Shown here in pieces: positions 37,791 to 45,566 of a DNA stretch of 64,000 nt. Source of the DNA: Oceanobacter sp. GTDB taxonomy: Bacteria; Pseudomonadota; Gammaproteobacteria; Pseudomonadales; Oceanobacteraceae. The stretch's first letter is position 1, and each line of letters starts with the position of its first letter. The stretch covers positions 1-64,000 of the forward strand of contig NVWL01000020.1 in the NCBI GenBank assembly GCA_002733645.1. Reading direction: 5' to 3'. The notes under the pieces are model-generated. The model did no database searches, had not been told where the DNA came from, and was given only the letters and a program-made list of their open reading frames with translations. The position numbers were made by a program, and so were the translations under genes.

Positions 37791-38657
37791 CTATGCAGCT
37801 ATTGCTGCCTTCTCCTCAAACGCGATGGGACTCATATCGTCGTTTGCTGAATGCCTTCTTTTACGGTTATAAAATATTTCAATATAAGCAAAGATACCGG
37901 ATTTTGCTTCCTCTATCGAACTATAATTTTTCGCGTATATTAGCTCTACTTTTAATCGACTGAAGAATGATTCCATAGGTGCATTATCCCAACAATTTCC
38001 TTTGCGGCTCATACTCAATCGGCAACCATTTGATCGTAAATAATCAACGTAACCTTGCGCGCGATATTGCGTCCCTCGATCTGAATGGACTATTAAGCCA
38101 GGAGTCGCTTGTCTTCGGCTAAACGCCATTTGCATTGCGTCCTTCACCAGCGCCTCTGTCATAGATTCATCCAAAGACCAGCCAACAATACGACGCGAAA
38201 AGAGATCCATCACCGTTGCCAGATAAAGCCACTTACTCTTTACCCAAATGTATGTGATGTCGGTCGTCCATTTCTCATCTGGCTTACTTGCTGAAAAGTC
38301 ACGCCAAAGAAGGTTCTCGGAAACGTTTAACATCGTGAGACTGTTCTTTGAGTATTTGAAGCCTTTACCATTCCTAGCTCTTATCCCTTGCTCAGCCATT
38401 ATTTGAGCGACGTAATTCAAGGAACAAGGGTAACCTAGCTCATTGAGTTCTTTAGTGATGCGCGGAGCACCATAGGCAGCTTCAAATTCCTCATAGGTAT
38501 CTTTGATCAATGATTCCATTTCATTTCGACGTTTCTTTTGATCACTTGCACCTCTATCTAACCAACAATAAAAGCCACTTCTGGATACACCCAAAACTCG
38601 ACACATCAGAGCGATAGAAAACGAACCAATATACTCAGCAATTAACGCGTACTTCAC
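37791..38657 (-). CDS. IS3-family transposase OrfB (DDE integrase)
   Basis: This 288-residue protein has the retroviral-type integrase catalytic core. The first Asp is in WTTDITYIW, the second in VHSDRGTQY and the Glu in NAPMESFFSRLKVE, making a complete DDE triad. An N-terminal helix-turn-helix-like region (LMCRVLGVSRSGFYCWL) precedes it. The frame opens with a GTG overlapping the orfA stop codon (GTGA). In this family the active enzyme is usually made as an OrfAB fusion by frameshifting at the A6G site in orfA. Confidence 0.93.
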   Translation of the reverse strand: MKYALIAEYIGSFSIALMCRVLGVSRSGFYCWLDRGASDQKKRRNEMESLIKDTYEEFEAAYGAPRITKELNELGYPCSLNYVAQIMAEQGIRARNGKGFKYSKNSLTMLNVSENLLWRDFSASKPDEKWTTDITYIWVKSKWLYLATVMDLFSRRIVGWSLDESMTEALVKDAMQMAFSRRQATPGLIVHSDRGTQYRAQGYVDYLRSNGCRLSMSRKGNCWDNAPMESFFSRLKVELIYAKNYSSIEEAKSGIFAYIEIFYNRKRRHSANDDMSPIAFEEKAAIAA

Positions 38658-38962
38658 TCCGACTGATTCGCGAAGTACGCAGCTGCCTTTTTTAAAAAAG
38701 CGAGTTCCTCTTGTAAGCGTTTATTTTCACGCTTAAGTTTGCGAACCTCTTCGCTTTCTTCTTTTGAGTAATCTACACCAGCGACCGAGTTAAACTGTTT
38801 ATCGGAAAGGCGATTAAACTGGCGACGCCAGTTATAAATTTGTTGAGCGCTAACACCTAATTCCTTGGCAACCGATGCGGTTGTATTGCCTTCCTTCTCT
38901 GCGCGTTTGACCGCCTCGCGGCGAAATTCTTCTGTGTAAGCTTGGGTCTTTTTACGTGCCAT
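38654..38962 (-). CDS. IS3-family transposase OrfA (helix-turn-helix)
   Basis: This 102-residue protein has a helix-turn-helix (TTASVAKELGVSAQQIYNWRRQF) and a C-terminal leucine-zipper-like coiled coil (VRKLKRENKRLQEELAFLKKAAAYF). It recognises the element's ends. The ATG at 38962 has GGAGG at the right distance, while the upstream in-frame GTG at 38971 is less likely. A slippery AAAAAAG at 38693-38687 in the LKK codons would allow -1 shifting into orfB. Confidence 0.92.
   Translation of the reverse strand: MARKKTQAYTEEFRREAVKRAEKEGNTTASVAKELGVSAQQIYNWRRQFNRLSDKQFNSVAGVDYSKEESEEVRKLKRENKRLQEELAFLKKAAAYFANQSE
38687..38693 (-). promoter_or_regulatory. Probable programmed -1 frameshift site of the IS
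   Basis: The minus-strand sequence A-AAA-AAG lies in orfA about 30 bases before its stop codon, with orfB in the -1 frame. This is the standard IS3 arrangement for producing the OrfAB transposase. Confidence 0.75.
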
Positions 38963-39175
38963 CTCAAGCACCTCCGTAGTAGTAAATATAACTATACAGG
39001 GTGTCTACTAATTATGGGTAACACGGCACGCTTACGCCGGGTTTAGGCCACATATTAGACAGAGGCCTTGATTGACGCCCCTTACCATCGCTCAAACATA
39101 AGAACCGACAGACCACCGCCCTTACTGCAAATAAACAAAGACCTACATCGAGTCAAATTTCAACGAACACCGAGC

Positions 39176-40144
39176 CTACCGTCCATCCATCGACTCAAGG
39201 TACAAACTCGGCACATCGGTAATGATGCCATCGAAATGATAATCTCGATATTTTTTCCATGCACTTTGATCATTCAACGTCCAAGGGATCACCTTAAAGG
39301 CAAGACTTTTTCCTTTTATATGACGCTTGTAGCCCCATCGAAATAAGATATTATTTAACTGAGCGAAGTTCGGTATAAAGTATTCAATGTCATTCGTTTC
39401 AAGCCATTTCTTAACTTCGCTGTAATCTGGCGCCCAGCAGGCGTCATAACACTCAAGTGGCGAAAAGAAAGCAATCAACCCGAGCTTCCACGGAGAGTAC
39501 TCACCTTTATATAACAACCCATATTCAAATTTTTCATCAGGCTGCTGAAGCGCTTTTAACTCAAGTAACAGCTCACGACTAAAAGTATTAAAAACAATAT
39601 TATTTTTTAAATCGTATAATCTGAGCTGTTCATAAACCAAGCGAGCGACTTGCTTGTGAGGGTAATGCATAGCCTCCGTATCAAGATCTTTATGCAGGGG
39701 ATTATTCTCAATCAACTCATCCCAGACCTTTACCTCAACCAATAATAATTTTGATTGATCTGATTCAGCGTAAGCATCTAACACATCAGAAAATTTAGAT
39801 AACCGATACGCTGCATCAACTTTATGGTTAAAGCATTTCAAGGCCAATAAGTCAGAAACCGGGGTTTGAGCAATAACAACGCGCTGCTGACTAGTTTTTC
39901 CAAAACAATTGTAGCTCGATAAGACTGGGTCGTGATGTAACACTAGCTGCTTATCCTTAGTCACATGCAGGTCAATTTCAATAGCGTCAACCGGCATGGT
40001 CAAGGAGGCCAAAAAACCTTCGTAAGTATTCTCCGGGTACTCTAACCCAGCAGTCTTATGACTAACGACCATTTCAGCCTGAGCGCATAGGCTAGACGCT
40101 ACTATAAATAATGATAAAAATATGGAGTGCAGACCTAGTCGCAT
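39176..40144 (-). CDS. Periplasmic glycerophosphodiester phosphodiesterase
   Basis: This 322-residue exported protein has a signal peptide (about residues 1-23, ending CAQA) and a GDPD domain. The catalytic region reads VVSHKTAGLEYPENT, then EIDLHVTKDKQLVLHHDPVL, giving the conserved His, Glu, Asp and His. Such enzymes release glycerol-3-phosphate from glycerophosphodiesters and help scavenge phospholipid breakdown products. The first conserved position reads HKT instead of the more usual HRG. It stands alone, with an IS3 element about 150 bp downstream. Confidence 0.85.
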   Translation of the reverse strand: MRLGLHSIFLSLFIVASSLCAQAEMVVSHKTAGLEYPENTYEGFLASLTMPVDAIEIDLHVTKDKQLVLHHDPVLSSYNCFGKTSQQRVVIAQTPVSDLLALKCFNHKVDAAYRLSKFSDVLDAYAESDQSKLLLVEVKVWDELIENNPLHKDLDTEAMHYPHKQVARLVYEQLRLYDLKNNIVFNTFSRELLLELKALQQPDEKFEYGLLYKGEYSPWKLGLIAFFSPLECYDACWAPDYSEVKKWLETNDIEYFIPNFAQLNNILFRWGYKRHIKGKSLAFKVIPWTLNDQSAWKKYRDYHFDGIITDVPSLYLESMDGR

Positions 40145-40460
40145 AGTGGTGCCTTAATCTCTCAGATTGATAACGGTGAACATCCTATAGCAGAGGTGCC
40201 CTAGAACAAACCCATTAATCGAGCCTATTACCCATTCAGCGTAAGACTGAGCCTGAATCAATGCTTATTTCAGCGTCACTAATAATATTTTAAACCAGTC
40301 ACCCCAACAGGTGATTTCGACCAAATACCACTGGGATATTCTCACTCACGACGTTAAGTAGCTGGGATATCTCTGATTTGATTTTAGAGAAGACTTTGCT
40401 TCTTAACAGACAATTAAAAAACACACTGAATATCAATAGTAAATTCTCAGGGAGAGTTTT
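40145..40460. other. Intergenic region, no recognised feature
   Basis: This 316 bp AT-rich spacer lies between two divergent genes. It must hold promoters for both, but no convincing -35/-10 pair was found. A GGGAGAG ribosome-binding site at 40450-40456 serves the next gene. Confidence 0.5.
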
Positions 40461-40736
40461 ATGAAACTACTCATCACACTATTTTTTATTATGAGCGCTA
40501 CCCAATCAATGGCAGGAACACGCTACGGAGAAGACGGTGGCTGTGAAGAAACCGGTGGCCAAGGTGGAATTGGCTCGGTAACAATTACTTGCACGTCAGG
40601 GTCAACGACCACTGTTGTTAATAACTGTTCAAGGTCACGCGGTTCTTGGGTCTGCGGCAGTGTTATTTATAACCCTGACGGTTCGAAGAAAATGATACCT
40701 AAGCAAGAAAAAACAAAGCAAATGGCGCCCGAATAA
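40461..40736 (+). CDS. Small exported cysteine-containing protein
   Basis: This 91-residue protein has a clear signal peptide (cleaved after QSMA near residue 18). The mature part is rich in Gly, Ser and Thr and has four cysteines that could form two disulfides. A basic C-terminal tail (KKMIPKQEKTKQMAPE) follows. No family is recognised. It has a good ribosome-binding site (GGGAGAG), which supports it being expressed. Confidence 0.6.
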   Translation: MKLLITLFFIMSATQSMAGTRYGEDGGCEETGGQGGIGSVTITCTSGSTTTVVNNCSRSRGSWVCGSVIYNPDGSKKMIPKQEKTKQMAPE

Positions 40737-40821
40737 GCAGTACTACAGAAAATTCACACAAGGCTGCTAGCAATAGCTACCAGCTGGCTGTAACAGAAAA
40801 ATAAGCATGAGACTTAACGAC

Positions 40822-41397
40822 TTATTTCCAACTGAACTCAGCAGTAAAGGTGGTGCAATTTTCTACAGCATTCGCAGCATCTTGAATATAAACCTGCTGA
40901 GATTCAGACACAGGGTAAGTCAGATAAGCTGAACAGAATGCGCTCTGACCATTACCAATCACTACTTTAGTGTTTGGTTTCAACGTGCAACGCACCATTT
41001 TATCCAGTGGTGACCACTGGTAGCAGATTTCATAATCTTCGCGATAATCTGCAACCGCGCCTGTTGGTTCATAAAGCGCCCACCAGCTACCCAATTTGCT
41101 GCCAGGGTTGGTACTATTCCAGGCACGATAAATAACCACCTCAGCATCTGCGTTACTTTCATACACCTTACCTTGGCAAAGCTTGCCTTTTGTCGGCTCC
41201 CCTAATGAATCCGCTAACAATGCGGTATCAGTCACGGCATCAAAATCCTCTGCGAATGCCGCTGGAATATCTGTCGAGCCAACACATTCAGGCACCGCCG
41301 CAATCTCTGCAGGAGCGGTGGGCATGTCAGTATTTGCCTGTTGCAACGCACAACCGGACAAGGCTAACAATATAACCGGCAAGGTAAGAGTTTTCAT
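40822..41397 (-). CDS. Predicted lipoprotein, function unknown
   Basis: This 191-residue protein starts with a hydrophobic segment and the lipobox LALSGC (Cys16). The mature protein is acidic and has six further cysteines, suggesting an envelope protein with disulfides. No domain is recognised. It stands alone, convergent with the small exported protein gene. The ATG is followed by a typical lipoprotein signal, which supports the start. Confidence 0.72.
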   Translation of the reverse strand: MKTLTLPVILLALSGCALQQANTDMPTAPAEIAAVPECVGSTDIPAAFAEDFDAVTDTALLADSLGEPTKGKLCQGKVYESNADAEVVIYRAWNSTNPGSKLGSWWALYEPTGAVADYREDYEICYQWSPLDKMVRCTLKPNTKVVIGNGQSAFCSAYLTYPVSESQQVYIQDAANAVENCTTFTAEFSWK

Positions 41398-41511
41398 AAA
41401 TTCTCCAGAAAGCTATCTGTTATTTAGTAAATAGAAAGCCGTGATCCGCACAGCTTGAAGCTGTAAAGATATATGTTTAAGAACAGTATCAATAGAGGTT
41501 TTTACATGAAA

Positions 41512-41549
41512 ACGCCGTACATTGCTTTGTTGGAAAAAATGTACGGCGT
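41512..41549 (-). terminator. Hairpin downstream of the ABC transporter operon
   Basis: A 12 bp perfect stem (ACGCCGTACATT with its complement) has a 14-base loop. It lies just past the end of the minus-strand importer operon and is followed on that strand by only four T residues. It is a probable terminator, or a 3' stabilising hairpin. Confidence 0.65.
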
Positions 41550-41562
41550 CGAGTTATATATT

Positions 41563-43149
41563 TTAAATATGCTCCGGAATACGCGGCACTGCAGCCAGTA
41601 ACTGCTGTGTGTACTCATTCTCTGGCGTGGTCATTAACGTTTGAGTGTCTCCCTGCTCTACAATTATACCATTTCGCATAACTGCGACTCGATGCGCCAG
41701 ATGCGGGATAATGGATAAGTCATGTGTAATAAAGAGATAAGACAAGCCCATTTCGTCTTGCAGTTCTTGTAACAATTTCAGCACCTGACCGCGAATAGAG
41801 ACGTCTAAGGCACTGGTTGGTTCATCACAAATAATCAACTCAGGTTCAACCGCAATCGCACGTGCAATCGCAATACGTTGACGCTGCCCACCTGAAAATT
41901 CATGCGGAAAGCGATCAAGGTGACTGACTTCAAGCCCAACTCTTAACACTAATTTTTTGATTTTTTCTTCACGCTCTTTGGCGTTATCAACCAGCCCCAA
42001 ACTGATCATGCCTTCTTCAATAATTTCACGCACGGTCATGCGCGGATTCATTGAAGAGAATGGGTCTTGGAAAATCACCTGCACACGTTTGCGATATTGA
42101 TTAAACGCGCGCTGTGTCATCACATCAATACGCTGACCATCAAACCAAATCTCTCCTTCACTTAGATCTTCAAGTCGAAGTATTGCGCGCCCTGCCGTAC
42201 TTTTTCCCGAGCCAGACTCCCCAACTAAAGCCAAGGTCTCCCCCCGACCAATGCTTAAGCTAATACCATCTACTGCTTTAGTGTACCCAGAAATTCGTTG
42301 CAGTACGCCTTTGCGATGAGCGAACCACACTTTAATATTTTCAAGTTTCAGTAACTGAGCATGTTCATTTCGGGTTAAGTAATCGTCAGGCTGAGGTAAT
42401 GCATGAATTAACTGGCGGCTGTATTCATGTTGAGGATTAGTAAAAAACTCAGCACGCTTCGCTTGTTCTAATATTTTACCGTGGCGCATTACCGCAATAC
42501 GGTCAGCCATTTCTGCAACGACACCCATATCGTGGGTAATCAATAAGATACCTAAGTCGCGTGTACGACGAAGCTCATTCATCAGTTCTAGAATTTGCTT
42601 TTGTATCGTCACATCCAACGCCGTTGTTGGCTCATCCGCAATCAATAGATCAGGTTCACACGCCAATGCCATGGCAATCATGACTCGCTGCTTTTGCCCA
42701 CCGGATAGCTGGTGAGGGTACCAAGCAATTCGCTGCTCTGGCTCAGGAATACCCACCTCAGCTAAGAGTTCAATAATATCGCTATTGGCAGCCTTACCAC
42801 GGTGCAATTTAAGAACCTCACCGATTTGATCGCCAATACTGTGCACCGGATTTAATGAGCTTTGTGGCTCTTGAAACACCATAGCAATACGACTTCCACG
42901 AATACCATTCATCTGGGTTTCTGTTAGTGCAAACAACGAATCATTACCCAGCCAAATATCACCGCCAGTAATCGTTAGAGCATCGTCCAGTAGACGCATA
43001 ATGGCCAAACTGGAAAGTGATTTTCCTGAACCACTCTCCCCCACAAGAGCGAACACTTCACCGGCAGATATTTCAAAACTAATGCCGTCAACTAAGTGTG
43101 TACTGCCAGCCTGAATGCGGAGATTATCGACCTTTAATAACGTGCTCAT
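41563..43149 (-). CDS. Oligopeptide/microcin-C-type ABC importer, double ATPase (YejF-like)
   Basis: This 528-residue protein carries two complete ABC ATPase domains in one chain. Each has Walker A GESGSGKS. The signatures are LSGGQKQRVMIAMA and FSGGQRQRIAIARA, and Walker B is LLIADEPTTALDV and LIICDEPTSALDV. It energises uptake through the two permeases encoded upstream in the same operon. The double-ATPase layout is typical of YejF-type peptide importers, which also take in microcin C. The start overlaps the stop codon of the preceding permease gene by four bases. Substrate is inferred only from family. Confidence 0.92.
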   Translation of the reverse strand: MSTLLKVDNLRIQAGSTHLVDGISFEISAGEVFALVGESGSGKSLSSLAIMRLLDDALTITGGDIWLGNDSLFALTETQMNGIRGSRIAMVFQEPQSSLNPVHSIGDQIGEVLKLHRGKAANSDIIELLAEVGIPEPEQRIAWYPHQLSGGQKQRVMIAMALACEPDLLIADEPTTALDVTIQKQILELMNELRRTRDLGILLITHDMGVVAEMADRIAVMRHGKILEQAKRAEFFTNPQHEYSRQLIHALPQPDDYLTRNEHAQLLKLENIKVWFAHRKGVLQRISGYTKAVDGISLSIGRGETLALVGESGSGKSTAGRAILRLEDLSEGEIWFDGQRIDVMTQRAFNQYRKRVQVIFQDPFSSMNPRMTVREIIEEGMISLGLVDNAKEREEKIKKLVLRVGLEVSHLDRFPHEFSGGQRQRIAIARAIAVEPELIICDEPTSALDVSIRGQVLKLLQELQDEMGLSYLFITHDLSIIPHLAHRVAVMRNGIIVEQGDTQTLMTTPENEYTQQLLAAVPRIPEHI

Positions 43150-44591
43150 TTCACCTTCCCGCCGTCGCTTTTTCCACTGCCACTGGTACGTGGATCAAAA
43201 GCATCACGAACTCGATCTGAAAATAAGTTGGCCGCCAACACCAATACAAACATAAGAATAAATGCCGCCGTCACCGACCACCAGACCACCGGTTCTCTGG
43301 CCAACTCGGCTCGCGCCTCATTAATCATGTTGCCCCAGCTCTTCATAGAAGGATCAACACCCACACCAATATAGCTAAGTACGGCTTCTGCCAGAACAAA
43401 ACCACTAAAGTCGAGCACTAGAGCAATCAAAATAAGATGCGTTGTGTTGGGTAAAATATGACGTGTAATCACGCGCCAGCGGCTCACACCAAACGCATGG
43501 GCCGCTTGTACGTATTCAAGCTGGCTTAGCTTTAAGGTTTCTGCACGCAGTAAACGGCATAGCCCGGTCCAGCTCGTCATGCCTAAAATAAAACATAGGG
43601 CGATAAATTTAAAATCCGCACGATCAGACAAAAGCTTAAATTGCTCCGGGTGCGTTTCGATATACACATCAATCAAAAGCACAGACGCCGCAATTAATAA
43701 AATGCCCGGAATCGAGTTCAGTGTGGTGTAGATATACTGCACCACATCATCTACCCAACCTTTAAAGTAACCGGCCGATATACCTAAAAGTACCGCCAAT
43801 GGTAACGTCACTAACGTGGCTAAGGTGCCGATCAGCACGCCTGTGCGTATGGCTTTTAACGCTCCACAAAGCACATCTTGGCCTACTTTATCAGTGCCTA
43901 ACACATGGTAATACTCGCTCATTTGCAAGGCCCATGTGGCAATCAAAAAGATAATCGCCGAGGTGGTATATATCACCGGCCAAGGTAAACCAGACGCTGA
44001 TTTACGAAGAAATGCATGATGCAAAGCGATTAAAATCAAACAAGGAATCAACGCCCAACCTATAATGGTTAAGCTCTTCACCATCACATCCACAAGATGT
44101 TCATCTTCGTTTTCTAGATGTGAACCGCCGTGTAATAATCTTGGAAACTCTCGAGCCACCCCACCATCAGGCAATTCAACCGTTGCTTTTGCAAACGAAT
44201 GTATAGCAAAAGGCGCTGAATATGTTTTTTCATCTTTGCCTTGCATTGGTGCTAATACAACATCGAGCAAACTCTTCGCTTCGGGTGCGTAATGCACTTC
44301 GCTTGATTCACTGGTTTGCTCTAGCTGAATTTGAAAATGAACAGAATCAACCAAAGCCACAACGACGTAAAACAAAATGACCATAAAGGCGGCCACGCCA
44401 ATTTTAGACTCAAACACTTGTGCCCAGCGCGCACGCGATAAGGGGCTTCGATATAACGTGATCGCAAAGCCGATCAGTGATGCGGCCAGTAGGAATATTA
44501 AAATATCACTCCATAGGAAGTGCAGCCGAAAACCCAGTTCATTCATTGTTGAAACGTCCACGGAAGACACATCCATCGCTGAGGTACTCAT
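43146..44591 (-). CDS. ABC importer permease with large periplasmic insertion (YejE-like)
   Basis: This 481-residue permease has an N-terminal helix (about 28-46), a second at about 65-88, and a soluble region up to about 170. A typical six-helix permease core follows. The cytoplasmic coupling loop (EAA motif) is EYVQAAHAFGVSRWRVITRHILPN. Ordinary YejE/OppC proteins are about 300-340 residues, so the extra N-terminal loop is notable and could contact the binding protein. It lies between the other permease and the ATPase with 4 bp overlaps, showing one operon. Confidence 0.87.
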   Translation of the reverse strand: MSTSAMDVSSVDVSTMNELGFRLHFLWSDILIFLLAASLIGFAITLYRSPLSRARWAQVFESKIGVAAFMVILFYVVVALVDSVHFQIQLEQTSESSEVHYAPEAKSLLDVVLAPMQGKDEKTYSAPFAIHSFAKATVELPDGGVAREFPRLLHGGSHLENEDEHLVDVMVKSLTIIGWALIPCLILIALHHAFLRKSASGLPWPVIYTTSAIIFLIATWALQMSEYYHVLGTDKVGQDVLCGALKAIRTGVLIGTLATLVTLPLAVLLGISAGYFKGWVDDVVQYIYTTLNSIPGILLIAASVLLIDVYIETHPEQFKLLSDRADFKFIALCFILGMTSWTGLCRLLRAETLKLSQLEYVQAAHAFGVSRWRVITRHILPNTTHLILIALVLDFSGFVLAEAVLSYIGVGVDPSMKSWGNMINEARAELAREPVVWWSVTAAFILMFVLVLAANLFSDRVRDAFDPRTSGSGKSDGGKVK

Positions 44592-45565
44592 GACAACCTC
44601 ACTCGTGGATCAACCAAGGTATAAGAAATATCAGTCAATAACAGACCAATGATATAAAGCACCGACCCAAGAAACACCATGCTGCGCACAATGGCAAAGT
44701 CTTGCGACTGAATCGCATCTAAGGTGTAACTACCAAGACCCGGAATACCAAAGAAGGATTCAACCAAGAGACTCCCCATAAACAAGGAAGGAATCACGAC
44801 AACCACGCTGGTTAAAATAGGAATCAAACCATTCGGCAATATATGTCGAAATAACACCGTCAGCTCAGGCACCCCTTTCGCACGAGCGGTTCTAACATAA
44901 TCTTTATTAGCTTCTTCCAAAAACAAAGTGCGGTATAAACGCGTGCCGCCGCCAATGCCTGAAATAACACCAATAATGACGGGCAGGATTAAAAACCGCC
45001 ACGCGTCCGCCCCGGAAAGATAGCCAGAAATAGGCACTAAGTTCCATTCTTTTGCAAAAAAGAATTGACCCGCTATGACGTAAAAAACGCCCGAGATGGA
45101 CATCAGAGCCACACATAAAATCATGGCGCTGGTGTCAAAAATACTCGCTCTAAACATCACAATAAATAACGCGAAGGCGATATTTACACTTATGCCAATG
45201 ACAAATGTGGGTAAGGCAACCGCAAGGCTTGGCCACATTCGTTGCTCAATATCTGCTGCGATACTTCGCCCGGCATCTGACTTACCAAAATCTAAAGCAA
45301 ATAAGCGCAATGATTTTTCGTAAAATATGGTATCAGTAACCGAGCTCAGACCTGACTTGTCTGGGTTAAACAATAGCGGTTTATCGTACCCACGTTGAGC
45401 CTTCCATTCTTGAACGGCTTCTGGGGTAATGTGCTTATCACCCAGTTGCACTTGAGCCATTTGATCGGGCGTATTCACCACAAAAAAGAGCGCAAAGGTA
45501 AGCAGGTTTACACCGATTAAAATAGGAATGGCATACCCTAAACGACGGATAATATAGGCAAGCAT
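44588..45565 (-). CDS. ABC importer permease (YejB/OppB-like)
   Basis: This 325-residue permease matches the OppB/YejB family. The N terminus, MLAYIIRRLGYAIPILIGVNLLTFALFF, is characteristic. The coupling loop is DYVRTARAKGVPELTVLFRHILPN, and about six helices are predicted. It pairs with the larger permease to form the channel. It begins two bases after the binding protein's stop codon and overlaps the next gene by four bases. Confidence 0.92.
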   Translation of the reverse strand: MLAYIIRRLGYAIPILIGVNLLTFALFFVVNTPDQMAQVQLGDKHITPEAVQEWKAQRGYDKPLLFNPDKSGLSSVTDTIFYEKSLRLFALDFGKSDAGRSIAADIEQRMWPSLAVALPTFVIGISVNIAFALFIVMFRASIFDTSAMILCVALMSISGVFYVIAGQFFFAKEWNLVPISGYLSGADAWRFLILPVIIGVISGIGGGTRLYRTLFLEEANKDYVRTARAKGVPELTVLFRHILPNGLIPILTSVVVVIPSLFMGSLLVESFFGIPGLGSYTLDAIQSQDFAIVRSMVFLGSVLYIIGLLLTDISYTLVDPRVRLS

Positions 45566-45566
45566 G

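Larger units (their letters stand above)
37763..39023 (-). mobile_element. IS3-family insertion sequence, about 1.26 kb
   Basis: The element holds two overlapping transposase frames in the orfA-orfB order typical of IS3. The ends TGTTCCCCATAAAAAGTAGA and (inverted) TGTTACCCATAATTAGTAGA share most positions over 26 bp and begin with TG as in this family. Flanking bases at the two ends (TGG and CGG) do not form a clean direct duplication. The frames are intact, so it could be active. It separates apbC from the glycerophosphodiesterase gene. Confidence 0.88.

Noticed and set aside
37630-37872. Plus-strand frame between apbC and the IS
   Set aside because: It crosses the IS end, shows no domain and has no ribosome-binding site.
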